A stretch of 64,000 bases of DNA from Halichondria panicea. Lineage: Eukaryota; Porifera; Demospongiae; Suberitida; Halichondriidae. The stretch covers positions 767,001 to 831,000 of the forward strand of contig NC_087378.1 of assembly GCF_963675165.1 (NCBI RefSeq), written 5' to 3'. Position 1 is the first letter of the stretch. The number at the start of each line of letters is the position of its first letter. The notes below the pieces were generated by a model, which searched no databases, was not told the DNA's origin, and saw nothing but the letters and a program-made list of their open reading frames with translations. The position numbers and the translations under genes were made by a program. This document shows, in pieces, positions 12,530 to 56,646 of this stretch.

Positions 12530-12867
12530 CTCGTCAAATTTTTGTTGTATGAACACTAACACAAACTTTTACTAACTAGATCTATTAATTTCGTGTGTTT
12601 TTTGGTTTATATACATGTACCTTTTCTATGGTGAACCTTAATTAATTAATATCTATATACAGTCTGCAACACCCACTCAGTGTTTGCATTGAGTTGGCTA
12701 TAAATACAAAAAGGGAGTAGAATTTCAGTCTCATGCAAGGAACGTCATATAAATGCTGAGAATTTTGCAGCCCTAGAGTGTTAATTAGATATACACAACA
12801 TAAAGCTGTATAAACACTAGTAACTAGCTGAATCAATAACATCGGATGTTTGTCATAGCTCATCAAT

Positions 12868-13993
12868 ATGGGCCAAGGAAGATCTAGAGATACAGCTTAC
12901 GTTTCACCAGAACAGTCTGCGCAGCCTATTAGAAAAAGTGGTAGCCTAACAAGCCTTGGAAAGATGGGCAGAAAGTCAACATTATCTACAACGAAACGGT
13001 CCAGATCATTCAAGGTAAGTAATAGCTGCTTAGCTATGCAGCTAGGTCTACTTTGCATGCATCCATTTTGCAGCATCTATTAGCTGACCGTTCTAAATGT
13101 TGTAGCTATCTTGTAGTTGTGGCTGAAGAGTTGTTGTAAACACTGCTCTGATGTGGTAATATTTGTTCCCGGTTAGAATATCAAGTGGTGGTTAACATTC
13201 TCCCCTAACTCTCTTGCAGGAGAACAAAGAAGCCCAGGAAAAGCAGCTAAGAGAAAAGATAGAAACAGAAGCTAAAGAACTTGATAAATGGGTCAGCGAT
13301 AGACCAATGAAGTATCGTGAGTTTGTGGTGCCAAGTTTGACTGATTTGGCTGCTGTAGTCGTTGCCAAGGGCCTATCCAGTCCTTTTGATGTGGAGGAGT
13401 TACCCGTTACACGAGAAATAAAATCAGCTATAGAATTCAGGCTCAGTCCGACGTTTGATTCAACTATAGCCGATAAAAAAGTGAACTTCACAAATGGGGG
13501 CCGAAGTGCTCAGTACTTGGGAAAAGGGTACAGTACCATTGTAATGAAGACACCGTTTGGCTGTGGGTTTCAACATGGGAGACATGCGTGGATTGTTCAT
13601 ATAGACGTATCTCGAGTGCAGGGCTGGATCCAAGTTGGAGTGGTCAACAAACTTAGATACGACGCAAAATGTGAGACGGTTTGGGACGGCAATCCCCATC
13701 CCTTCAGGCAAGGAGAGATAGCACGAAGAAATAACGGCAATTTCCATTCGGGGCGATCCCAACTTGAGGCCACGATGGTACAGGAGACTATCTTCCTGGG
13801 AGGCTTTGGACTAAGAGACACACTTGCTATTAAAGTTGACTTTGACACCAAACAAATACAGTGGTTGAAAAACGGAGAAGCATATGGCGGACAAATTCCA
13901 TTTGAATCCGGACCCCTCTACCCTTCAGTAAGTCTTGACTCGCCTGGTGAAGGCGTGACCCTCGCCTATTACACTGGACCTCTTGCATTGTAG
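12868..13993 (+). CDS. SPRY-domain protein with candidate N-myristoylation signal
   Basis: Exons 12868-13014 and 13220-13993 encode 306 residues. The protein starts MGQGRSRD, with Gly2 and small/polar residues fitting N-myristoylation. A Ser/Arg/Lys-rich linker follows, then a short charged helix (ENKEAQEKQLREKIETEAKE) and, from about residue 110 to the end, a B30.2/SPRY-like beta-sandwich. Recognisable SPRY features are HAWIVHIDVSRVQGWIQVGV, the WDGNPHP loop and IQWLKNGEAYGG. SPRY modules bind proteins and often act as substrate adaptors, but no RING, SOCS box or B-box is present, so the partner is unknown. Similar small SPRY proteins exist in several invertebrates. An AATAAA lies near 14111. 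Confidence 0.82.
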
Positions 13994-15134
13994 CCAGTCT
14001 CACTGTATTTGTGCTTATGTTCCATGTTTGTGTTACAATTATTGTATGAATCATATTCCTCTTGTATATTTTTAATACCATCTCATGCTGCAATAATAAT
14101 AATATTTGAGCAATAAATCCAATAATATATACGTGTCACTCAAATATTCAACCAACTATGCCCAGTAGTTGTGTTTGCATATTGAGTATCTACTCAGTGA
14201 TTGGAAACAGAGTACACCTTATAGGCTACCCTCATGCAGTTGTGTGCACACTACTAGCTAGCGTAATTATTTCAGCATGGATACACAAGCCTACATGGGT
14301 ATCATACGGATGATAAGTGAGCACAAATTTCAACATAATCACTCCAACATAAATACACAACAATTCAACACACAATACAATGTGTACTGTATCGGGTATG
14401 CATATCACAGCATGCTACATTGATCTGGTATTACAGTCGGCCACCCTCACTCTGGCTAGCTTTGAACTCTTACTCCTCCATACATTTGAATAACCTCTAG
14501 ACACTTGGTGGAATGTATAATGGAATTGTTCACCATGGAGGCGTAGCTACTGTAACAGTTGACAACATGACAGTGCATCTCACAACACACGATGCATGTC
14601 CACACACCCACCTAACAGACCGGCTAAATATTGTCAGAGAGTTAAAAGTTTAGTATATAGCATTCTAGGTTTCGCATACGTAGGATTTTGGTACACCATA
14701 AAGAAAGGCCTTAGAGATGAGGAATTAATTGCTTTTAGCTAATTAGTGGTGGTTTATGGTAACAGTCAGCATGGTTTGAATTCATGTGTCACAACAAAAA
14801 CACAGCAGACAGAGCTTCTTATTCACAGCTATTAACACGAGCAATAAACACATGTAATAACTGAGCAGAATCAATTGTGTTTGAACATGTTTTTAAAGTG
14901 AGATAATTGGTTTGACACTTCATGCAATTTCAGAGCAATTAACTTCAAGCAAAACTTTGTCACGTAATAATTTTCTCGGAATGTTATTAACAATGCCAAC
15001 GAGGCATAAATTGCACAGAAAACATACACACACATAGTGCACAAACCAATAATAAACTAAGCATGTGCATTACATCATAGATATAGTACTGGTAATAGTC
15101 TATACACAAAAACTGCAGAGTAATGTTTCTGGCT
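13994..15134. other. Intergenic spacer between convergent genes
   Basis: AT-rich, without long ORFs in coherent frame. It contains the 3' ends of the SPRY gene and of NDUFV1. No tRNA-like or repeat structure was noticed. Confidence 0.5.
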
Positions 15135-22393
<7,259 letters not shown>

Positions 22394-22626
22394 CTTTTTG
22401 CAGACCTTGTGAACACTCCAGAAGGCCTGATCTGCTGCACACTGTGGCTGTAGTCAAGTTATACAATTCTTAGTAACTATTTTTATTGTTGCCCACCGTA
22501 TTCAACCTTTGACCCTTCTGATAATAATTATTACAATGATACAATAACGATTCATACCCACATTTCCTCCGTATTTGTACCAACACAACGGTAAATTAAT
22601 TTTTTTATGATTCCACACTATACAGC

Positions 22627-25345
22627 TCAGTTCTCAGTATCATCATGCACATACAGAGCACATCTTCTACCTAGCCCTAAATCACACAGCAGTGGTCCAC
22701 CGGTGTTGTCGGGTTGGAGTTCCTTCCGAGGGAAGTTGGTTACCAAGGTGAACTTCTGTGGTAACTGGTCACTGTTATCAGAGTAGGCAAAGTCGTATAC
22801 AGACTGCATCGGAAAGACGAAAACAATATTGAAATCACAGTACAAAAAGTAAAAATCAATGACTCGTATGAAATGACACACAACAGCTACAGACTAAACA
22901 GTTTAAGAATACAAAGGTATATTCTAGACAAAGTGACTGCTCCCCAAGAGCTTGTTATTAAACATACATGTACCTCTAGTTTGTCCGTTTCGTTGAACCG
23001 TCTCTCGAGGCGATGTCCTGAGGGCAGTCTTAGGAGGACGGTGATGGAGGAGGGGTCATTGCTCTCTGGTTCTGGGGGGAGTCGACTTACACGCATCGCT
23101 CGGTCTATCTCAAACTCCTGGGCCAAGAGAAATTGGTTCACATTAGAGTGGCATGCATGTGTGCATACAAATTGACACTACGGCCTAACAACATATTTTA
23201 GTACCTCAACACATCAAAACAGGTTTGGGATTGTTTATTGTGAAATTAAAAAAGAAATCATCAGTACCTACTGTATGCATACACTTCCTACAACTAACAT
23301 AATTATATCATAAGATGCAGGATCATACTTGCTGAATACACACATGTACCGTATAGCGTGTATATTTCGATGGTATAAATGTTTGCGGTTTTCGCTGATT
23401 AAGCATGTACCACGAACATTTATACCCACAAATTTAATATCGCATGCATGCCATACTGCAGAAAGGCTGCTATTCCGTGAAATTAACTAACCTCTTTCTG
23501 TCTCTGCTCCTCCTCCAGTTTCTCCTCTGCTAATCTGACCTGAGCTGCCTCTCTCTCTAGCACTTCTTGTTTCCTCCGCTCCTTCTCACGGTCAGCGGCC
23601 AGACTCTCCTGGTAGGCTGCGTCCTGGTCCACCCTCAGCTGCTGGTCTACCACTCGACGAGACCTGGGAACACAATGTAGAGTGGACGGGATACCAAAGG
23701 ATACTTGATTTATAGACATTGTATGTTAGCTAGATCATGCGCATAGAATCAGGCATGTATAGATACATCAAACAATACTATAACCAATATAATAGTTGAG
23801 TATATACAGTCATTTCTACTAAAAGTATACACAGGCCTAACTTTACAAAGCATCCACTAATTCTACTCACCTTTCATTTCTCTCCACCACTAGCTCAGCC
23901 TCGTTGTTGGTAATGGCAGCTTGCAGCCTTTGAACGAGGGTCTCAACAGACAAGCTCCCCTCCACCCTCTCACACACCACCAGACGACTTCGCTTCAACA
24001 CAACCAGTGCCAAGAATGGGTAGCTACTCTCACGAAGTATGTAAGAGGCTCGGGCCTGAGAATACACACATCATTATTATGATAGAGTTTCCTAACAGCT
24101 CTAGAGAGGAACTTTTGGCTTTAAATGAACACTCAAATCAAATCAAAATATGGACAAAAAATGTTCTGTGAAATCTCAATATATGCATTTCCAATGGTAG
24201 GAAGTTACATAAACACTGAAAACCTCTCACCCCTTCTTGTGTGGTGAGCCCTATTCCCCACATTAGCAATCGATTTCCCACAAAGTCCATAAACTCTTGT
24301 GAGCAGAGCACCTCACGACAGAACTTAGGAGTGTCACGATGCAGCGGGGAGTGGATGTACACTAACAGGAACTGGAGATCTGTCCGAGCTTTTGACAGAG
24401 CCTGCATGTAGAGACACACTGCACATTGATATTTAGATCAAGTATGCTGCAATGACATACACTGATAAGGACAACTTTTCAAGGCGGATTCGAAAAAATA
24501 CTTTCATACTTTCTACGGAAGCTTTTGTGTAAATTTCACCTTTGTATGTACTGTTAAGAAACATTTTTACGCCAAATTACTGAATGGTGTCTATAGCATG
24601 AAGCAGTGTGTACCTCATCATAGCCACAGGTGAGGAAGCGAGGATGATGGGTACCATAGTCCTTCTCAAACTCTGACACAAACTGTTGGACATCAGCGAC
24701 AGGATCTCGAGCTGGGCCCACGCGAAATCCAAACAGAAAACTCGCTGTGGAAAAACGATCAAAGGTAACAGCATTTTCTTACACATAATGTAAAGGCAAT
24801 GCAGCTACAGCTAAAACAGTGTCATCAATAGTGGGTCCACAATCATGTTGAGGGAGTGATAGTTATGGTAAAGAGTATCCGTATGAGAAATTGTACACAC
24901 AACTCACTCACGAACTGGAACAGATCACTAGCAGTGGTGACAGTAAACCGAATTGGGAATAGTGCTATGTTGACCAGCCAGTCCCACCAGCTGTACTGCC
25001 TGGCAACAGCCCCTCGGGGTGTTTGTTGAACTCTAGCATATCGTGTGATAGGAACTTGTATACGTCTCCTGAGGTCTTGTGGTTGTGTGGGGGCATTGGG
25101 GGGTGGAGTGAATATCGGATTCATGCCTTCCTTCTCATTGAGTGTGTCTTGAATGGAAGCTTCCAGACTCCACTGATGGAGTGATAGAATCTCAACACAT
25201 TTGTCATGATCTTCAATACCAGTTAGCTCCTGCATGGGCCAGGTAATACCAGGGGAAGGTCACCTCAATAGTCTGTGTAGTGTATATAATTTACCTGAAA
25301 ATGAGCAATCACTTGTGACCTATCAACATCAGTTCCTTCAGCCAT
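22627..25345 (-). CDS. FAF2: FAS-associated factor 2 (UBXD8), ERAD adaptor
   Basis: Eight exons (high to low): 25295-25345, 24908-25229, 24614-24744, 24231-24401, 23871-24055, 23492-23663, 22974-23117, 22627-22803; 450 residues (human 445). FAF2 sits in the ER and lipid-droplet membrane by a hairpin and recruits p97/VCP to ubiquitylated ERAD substrates. Visible in order: a UBA domain (about 10-55); a hydrophobic hairpin around WWDWLVNIALFPIRF (about 93-120); a UAS thioredoxin-like domain with LQFLLVYIHSPLHRD and SSYPFLALVVL; a charged coiled coil (REKERRKQEVLEREAAQ); and a C-terminal UBX domain with LRLPSGHRLERRF and FTLVTNFPRKEL. The donor at 24908 is one of two overlapping GTGAGT sites; only this one keeps frame. 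Confidence 0.95.
23347..23459. mobile_element. Possible TACCGTATAGCG-family element, copy 3 (degenerate)
   Basis: Starts TACCGTATAGCGTGTATATTT and has a complement-like second half (AACATTTATACC...GCATGCCATACTG). It lies in a FAF2 intron. The ends are weaker than in other copies. Confidence 0.4.
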
Positions 25346-25419
25346 TTCTTGCCATTAGAACGGAAGAAGATGGGCGTACCCGTGGATGGACGGCCACGCC
25401 CATCTAATCAAGTTTAACA
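25346..25419. promoter_or_regulatory. 74-bp divergent promoter FAF2/CMC1 with inverted repeat
   Basis: The two start codons are only 74 bases apart and face away. Inside lies a perfect 10-bp inverted repeat, AGATGGGCGT and ACGCCCATCT (about 25367 to 25405), a natural candidate for a dimeric factor or a symmetric regulator of both genes. Confidence 0.6.
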
Positions 25420-26114
25420 ATGTCTGACTCTCCATCACCCTCTGCCTCAAGCTCCATGGGAGCTCAAGGAAAGGCCTCTCAAAGTCTGAGACATGTGGAG
25501 AAAGATGTCCTTATCCCTAAGAAGATGAGAGCCAAGGCTATGGTGCTTTGTCAGGATCTTGTCAAAGGTATGTACGTACGTACGTATACGACGATGAAAT
25601 CTCACAGTACATATTAATGTGTATTTCTTGTACATGTAGAGTTTGAAGATTGTATTCGAGGTCGTACAGTGTCTGCTGTGTGGCATTGTAGGAAAGAGAA
25701 CAGCAATATGCAAAACTGTGTTGCTAAATAGTAAGTTGTGTACCTATTGATTTCATGCATTGAGGAATTGTATCAGTACACACCATCCTTACTGTAACTA
25801 ACATTGGTATGTACATGACTTTGAGCAACAATCAGTACACACCATCCTTACTGTAACTAACATTGGTATGTACATGACTTTGAGCAACAATCAGTACACA
25901 CCATCCTTACTTTAACTAATATTGGTATGTACATGACTTTGAGCAACAATCAGTTTTCCCCATTGCAAGAGCATGTAGCATGTTTCCTTTATCCTCTCTG
26001 TGCAGTTATAAGAACGACGAGTTCTATGAACAGTGCAAGCAGGAGTATTTGGAAGAGAAGAAGAAGTTTGAGGAAACTGGAGAGAGACAGAACATGAAGA
26101 GGGCTTCTTCTTGA
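25420..26114 (+). CDS. CMC1: COX assembly mitochondrial protein CMC1 (twin CX9C)
   Basis: Exons 25420-25567, 25640-25730 and 26006-26114 encode 115 residues. CMC1 is an intermembrane-space protein that acts in copper delivery and COX1 maturation for cytochrome c oxidase. The diagnostic twin CX9C coiled-coil helix is intact (Cys44/Cys54 and Cys66/Cys76). It is preceded by LRHVEKDVLIPKKMR and followed by FYEQCKQEYLEEKKKFEETG, both typical of CMC1. A Ser-rich N-terminal extension precedes the conserved part. An AATAAA lies at about 26214. Intron 2 contains a 59-bp tandem repeat. Confidence 0.93.
25774..25952. repeat. 59-bp tandem repeat, three copies
   Basis: The unit beginning CAGTACACACCATCCTTACT repeats at 25774, 25833 and 25892 with near identity, in CMC1 intron 2. 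Confidence 0.95.
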
Positions 26115-26292
26115 CTAGTGTGTAGCTGCAAATACTTATTGTTTGTGTGTGTATATATAGTGTGTTCCATCTTTCAAGAGATGTCTTACCATGATAATTC
26201 ATTATACTTCATTCAATAAATTTGTATGAACTGAGTAGAAATTGTAAATTGTTGATAATACTATAAACCTATCATGATAATTGTTTTATGGC

Positions 26293-31945
<5,653 letters not shown>

Positions 31946-32247
31946 GTTTTTATTGTTCTCTCCTTGTAACAGCATGTACCTAGCAGCAGTTTTGACTCTT
32001 TATAATGGCAATCTAGCTCTGGAAATGTGGAGTGTGAAACTGTGATGTCATCACTAGCTCTGTTTCCAGCCCCACCCCCTATCCCTGCAAATCTCTTGTG
32101 TGCTCTGCAAATGTTCCTATTCAGCTCTGATAAAAGGCACCAGAGCAGCATGAATACATCAAACAATCTATTCATCTTTTTATTTTACTGGAGCAGTGCT
32201 AAAGAGAAAAATAGTTTACAGAAACAAGCTACCCCAAAGAGTTAGAG
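31946..32247. promoter_or_regulatory. Divergent promoter region, TXNDC16 / cathepsin L
   Basis: 302 bases between facing-away starts. A TATA-like GATAAAAGGC sits near 32129-32138, about 110 bases before the cathepsin start, and a C-rich block (CCCCACCCCCTATCCC) lies upstream of it. Confidence 0.5.
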
Positions 32248-34090
<1,843 letters not shown>

Positions 34091-34317
34091 CTAAATGTAG
34101 AGAATCCATCTCATGACTAATTATTTGCTGTGTGATTTAGCATTCAGTTACACGTTTTGGGTTATAGTTAAATTGCAATCATTTGGTGTATATCATGTTT
34201 TATGCAATCGGTCTGTTATTTAACAAAAAAAATATGATGGTTTAAAATCAGTTATGTATAATTATAGCAGAGTCTCTATAAAAACACTAAACAGGGCTGA
34301 GTTCATATTCCATAGTT

Positions 34318-35368
34318 TTAAAAGCTGGCATCACTAACGATGGTAGGACAAGTTCCAACTTCATTCAGCCACAGTACATCACTGAGAAAACCGTATCGTG
34401 CAATAACGATGCATGCAATAGCAGCAACGTGCATAATGGTATGACCGTTGAGGACATAGTCGAGTTTCCCCGGACACCACCGCTCGGGTACATGGAAGGT
34501 ATTGATGAGAGCACCAACTGCAGAAACAACATCCATAGCCATGTAATAGCACACACCAGAAGTGCTTGAATGCGACAGCGAACTAAGTCGTAACGGATGT
34601 AGCAAAACACGAAGAGCAAATTGCACGGTGAGAGCTGAAGTTCTCTTCTGCTTACAGTCGACAACCATCAAATAGAACAGAACATAAGCAGACACAAATG
34701 AGTAGACAAGGAGATAGCAGGCCATCACTTTAGGTGTACAAAAGAGACCCGTATAGACGCTTGACAATGGACCGAATGTGCATATCCACCATACCCCAAG
34801 AATGTCTGTTTTCAGCAGCCTTTTGTAAGTTTTCTCTCCCGTAATATGAGGCATAAAAGTGTGATAGATTATGCTCAATGTAAACGGGAAAATCCTACAA
34901 ATGAAATCGTTCACAATCAGAAATTTCACAGCTGTAGACGTGTCGGGATTTGAAGGCCATACATTGGAGTAGTCGGTAGTGATGTAGACAAAGTACAGCA
35001 GTGCCAGACCTGTGAGCGGGGGAAATGACAGTGAACAATATTAAAGTACTGATTCAAGGCCAAAGGTATGTATTCTATAATTAAAAACAAGATTATAAGG
35101 CAGACCTCCCCTAGCATGCACTGGAAGTCCTCGTACAACTACAAGCCAGACCTCAGCTGTTGTTAGAACTACAAGGTCAGACCTAGCAAACTGAAAACTA
35201 TTTACAGTGAGAGTAGCAGTTGAAAGACTCATTGTGAATGTAGGTCCAACTATGTACACACTCCCTGGTGGTCATAGGCTGTCTGTAGCCAGTCAGAATG
35301 TCCTTGTTGAACTGCAGATGTTTGGGAAGGTCACCCAGCTTACACAGAGACTTTGTGGAGCTTGCCAT
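34318..35368 (-). CDS. PAQR4: Progestin and adipoQ receptor family member 4
   Basis: Exons 35206-35368 and 34318-35009 encode 284 residues (human PAQR4: 273). It is a multi-pass membrane protein of the PAQR/hemolysin III superfamily, with seven or so hydrophobic segments visible. The N-terminal LQFNKDILTGYRQP matches the PAQR4 hallmark LQFNKFVLTGYRP as I recall it. Other family motifs are YIHNESFNCYSHCLALLYF, YHTFMPH and the C-terminal HVPERWCPGKLDYVLNGHTIMH. PAQR proteins are proposed zinc-dependent hydrolases or receptors acting on ceramide-type lipids; His residues at the expected places are present. Head to head with Scribble. Confidence 0.93.
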
Positions 35369-53360
<17,992 letters not shown>

Positions 53361-54058
53361 CTAACTTTGCCAACCTCCAACTAGAATACATTAATTTTCA
53401 CTTTTATTCTGATATGTGAATGTGCGTTTGTGCATGTCCTCCTCTGTGTATTTGTCACACCTAGCAACAAGCACTGTGTTAGTGCTTCAGCTGTTTTAAA
53501 ACCTTAGATATACGACCATGTGTATGTGTGTAAAGAAACATTTTATACTTATACTACTACAGTCTCTAAAATTTCATAGTGTTATTTTTTGACTCATTTT
53601 TCAATGCGTGAATTTGCATGGGGATAATTGGGATGTCACACTGACAGCAATTATAGTGTGATACATTATACAGTTGTACTTGTGATATATAATGAGAGGA
53701 TTAAATACTTTGTCTTTATTCGAGGAATTATTTGAGGAGAGTAGCCATGCATGGGTTAGTCTCGCACCAGTCCCGATTTAAAAATAGGTTTCAACTATAT
53801 TATTAATATGGTAACAATAGAAAAAAATCAGGGTTGGTGCGAGGCTAGCATGGGATGGGAGAGAGCGAATAATAGAACAATCAAGTCTATAATTATTATT
53901 AGTATTATACTTTTGATCAACTTAACAAGCTATACAAGCAGTGGTGATTCATGAACTGTTGAATTGGTGAAGAAATTAGACAAAATGATACTATTATTAA
54001 TTATTTTCCTGCAATTATTTATACTGATGTGACCCAGTTAGTGATGTGATGAAGGAGT
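53361..54058. other. Spacer between convergent Scribble and MAD2L2
   Basis: AT-rich, holding both 3' untranslated regions and the short inverted-repeat element at 53757. No ORF or RNA gene was recognised. Confidence 0.5.
53757..53847. mobile_element. Short inverted-repeat element (91 bp)
   Basis: TAGTCTCGCACCAGTCCCGA pairs imperfectly with the far end GGGTTGGTGCGAGGCTA, with an AT-rich middle. It resembles a small MITE. Confidence 0.6.
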
Positions 54059-54172
54059 TCATTGTTCTTTAGACTTGAGAGGGGATTCAATCACACACAG
54101 CTGCATCTGAAGCGATAAAGATATAGCAATATTGCACGATTAAAGATGATTTATATAGCTATAAAACACGCA

Positions 54173-54227
<55 letters not shown>

Positions 54228-56485
54228 GTAACAAGCTGCTGGAGACTGTCTTCAGAGGCACCACTGTAGCTTCAGTGAGGTCAATGGGGTCAGCTGTCAC
54301 CCATGGAAACTCCTACAAGAAGAGCATAACACATACAACTCAACTAAGTGGCTTCCAATCACTATCACCTAACTGTCGAAAAAACTGGGAAATGACTGAC
54401 CTTGACTGCTTGTTGATGCTCCATGGCCTCAGCTGATCTCAGGGTAGTCTGTACTTGAACCGAGAATGTACAATCTGTGTGAATGTGTGTGTGGGTGTGA
54501 GGGTGTGAGGGGTGGGGGTGTGATTTACCCGGGGGTATTGGTGAGAGGAGAGCATCACAGACACTGATTTTGAGGAGTATTGCTCTCAAGTCTCGTTCCA
54601 GCTGCAACAGATGAGCGTCATTACTGCAGGTGTGTGTGTGTGTACGTGTGTCATAATCCAGTTTCACGGTATGATTCGACTAGCTCAACTTCATCTTGGT
54701 GTTTCACCAGATAATCCAATCAAAAATGGATGCCATGCGACAAAAGATGACATACAGCAAGCAATGGGACTCCTAACACATGTATGTAAAGAAACGATCA
54801 AGCCTAGGACACAGTGCATGCGATTGTACACACTGTCTGACTTGTATCGACTAGAGGGGAAGATACAAGAAGCCACCAAACATGTTCATCAGGCTTTGGA
54901 GTTGGCCAAATCCAAAGAAAACGATTTTCTATACATAATTGAATGTGCTCAACAAAGACAGATGCTATTGTATAAGAAATGCGAGTAATCTCAATCTAAC
55001 CTAATTTAATTTTTGTTAAAATTAATGCTTTCACAATTGTTCAATTTTGAACAGGGGTACATCAGTGCAATGTGCCTTAGGGCAGATACGCTTAGGCTTG
55101 GGAAAGAACACTAGCATGAGAAAGTACATACCCATAAACAGGCAACCTTGGTCTTCTCTACTCAGTAGTAACAATACCAACTAATAACGGGGCAGTATTA
55201 GTATAGGATATACCACACCTAAGAGGAGGATATGCACCCATATATCCTCCGCTACCGTGGTTACTCCGAGGCGGAGCCGAGGGGTATGTAACCACGGTAG
55301 CGGAGGATATATAGGGTGCATATCCTCCGAGTAGGTGTGGCATATCTGACTTATACCACGTGACCGCAGCACTATAAAAGGACCTCCCCCTAGCAACAAT
55401 TCAATCACGATGCAGATTGCAAAAAAGAACAAGACTATGCCGGATTTTGCAGCCGTCAAAGAGCTAGTTGAGCAACATGTTGACTCCTACAGATGCTCAA
55501 GAGCTTCCTTGGTCCAAGCGTTGACCATTCGACGTCCCTTACTGGAGTTGCAAGCTCTTCTTGTATCTAAACCGCGCCCATGGACCCATGGAAGCTTAGC
55601 CATCTTGTTGGAGAGCACCTTCCGTGTTTCTGCCGTCGCTTTGAGTCTTAGTACCGTCAAGCATGGCTCTTTTCTCTTTGTTTACTTTCTTGAACAAATG
55701 AAAAAACTAAAAAACAACTTGAAAAACTGTGCATGCCTGGGGCTGTATGCTAATATTCTATATATCCTACAGCTGTTGACCAATGAGATCAATTTGTAGT
55801 GACGTAAGTGTGGTATAATAATAGTTTGATGATAGCAAAAGCCATAATTAATCATTTGCTGCAGCACACACCTTAAAGCTTCGTTGTCTAGTCCTCTCAG
55901 TTCAAACACAAACTTCTCCACAACCTTGTGCTCCTGCAGTTACAAGAGGGACTGGCTAAAATGATGCCCTTAGACTAAGGTGTGCACAAACATATATAGT
56001 AACGGGAATGATTGGAAACAATGGGGAGAGAACATTCCTAGCATGGGGTCTCATACAGTATGTGCACTCACAGTACCTTGTTTTGTACGGAGAGCCACAT
56101 CTCCTCCATTTTCCCCTCCTTCATGAGTGGGAGTAGACCAGTCAGCACGTCCCTCAGATACTGACACAGCTCAGGGTGCACACACATGTACACTGGAACG
56201 TTATACTTCCTCCGACGCTCAAACAGCACTGTGCCAGTGAACGTAAGTGGCAGTTACAAATGCAAAGTGATTGTGTGTGTTTAGCAGTTACCTGGTGGGT
56301 AAATCTCCCTTATGTAGAGAATCAGATGAAACGCAACTTCAAGGAACTCGCAGAGAATATTTGAAGACACTATAAAATGCATAATTTATAGGTCTTTAGT
56401 AAACAGCAATTGTAAATTCACCTTCTCTCACATCCAACCCACTTAGGTTATCTTGTACTATTTGTCTTGCAGCCACTGAAGACAT
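54059..56485 (-). CDS. MAD2L2: MAD2L2 / REV7 HORMA-domain protein
   Basis: Eight exons (high to low): 56422-56485, 56292-56369, 56077-56228, 55872-55933, 54529-54623, 54401-54474, 54226-54312, 54059-54106; 219 residues (human 211). REV7 is the HORMA adaptor of DNA polymerase zeta (with REV3 and REV1) and of shieldin, and it also restrains APC/C. Conserved stretches seen: ILCEFLEVAFHLILYIREIYP, RRKYNVPVYMCVHPELCQYL, VEKFVFELRG, LRAILLKISVCDALL, EFPWVTADPIDL and VVPLKTVSSSLLQ, the last two forming the seat-belt region. The 54623 acceptor was chosen over a closer one because it restores frame and gives the conserved SNDAHLLQLE segment. Intron 4 (1.2 kb) contains two plus-strand ORFs. Confidence 0.95.
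54168..54225. repeat. CGCA/CA microsatellite next to a MAD2L2 donor
   Basis: On the coding strand, the donor GTGTGT after exon 7 is the start of a (TG)n then (TGCG)n tract. Confidence 0.92.
54671..54988 (+). pseudogene. TPR-like coding fragment nested in a MAD2L2 intron
   Basis: An open frame of 105 codons begins MIRLAQLHLGVSPDN and ends in a stop at 54986. It reads like genuine protein: amphipathic helices in pairs (QAMGLLTHVCKE, MRLYTLSDLYRLEGKIQEA, HVHQALELAKSKENDFLYI) with TPR-type spacing. No promoter, signal or complete repeat array is visible and it lies antisense inside a MAD2L2 intron. It is best viewed as a duplicated or retroposed terminal exon. A live last exon of an unseen gene is less likely. 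Confidence 0.45.
55207..55346. mobile_element. 140-bp inverted-repeat element
   Basis: The arms of about 68 bases, GATATACCACACCTAAGAGG... and ...CCGAGTAGGTGTGGCATATC, pair almost fully, including the shared core TATATCCTCCGCTACCGTGG. The centre is GGCGGAGCC. It lies in MAD2L2 intron 4, directly upstream of a TATA box and ORF. Confidence 0.85.
55373..55799 (+). CDS. Hypothetical 129-residue ORF with its own TATA box
   Basis: TATAAAAG at 55373-55380 lies 30 bases before an ATG at 55410 that opens 129 codons (MQIAKKNKTMPDFAAVKELV ...). The product has a polar N-terminus, a central hydrophobic stretch and a basic Lys/Asn-rich segment, then a Leu-rich tail. No family was recognised. It lies in an intron of MAD2L2 on the opposite strand, next to an inverted-repeat element, so it could belong to a mobile element. 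The ORF itself may be chance. Confidence 0.3.
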
Positions 56486-56646
56486 TATATTTGTTACCTG
56501 CCAAATTTAAGATTGCATGGAGATTGTTATCCGCGGCTCAATTTCGAGAATTAATAGAGCACAGAAGTTCAAAGGTTACTGCGGCTCTGTTTCGAGAGTC
56601 TAAAAGTCCAAAAGTTTTGAAAATTTTTTTGTGTGTCTTCTCTAAA
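56486..56646. promoter_or_regulatory. Divergent promoter region, MAD2L2 / NUF2
   Basis: 161 bases between facing-away starts of two cell-division genes. No TATA box is evident. The NUF2 frame is open upstream of its ATG, so a longer N-terminus from 56467 cannot be excluded. Two near-copies of a TTTCGAGA-containing segment lie at about 56541 and 56591. Confidence 0.5.

Noticed and set aside
13592-13851. Minus-strand frames across the SPRY exon, and similar antisense frames over Scribble, NDUFV1 and the receptor gene
   Set aside because: They are shadows of the coding strand. None has splice sites or recognisable domains.
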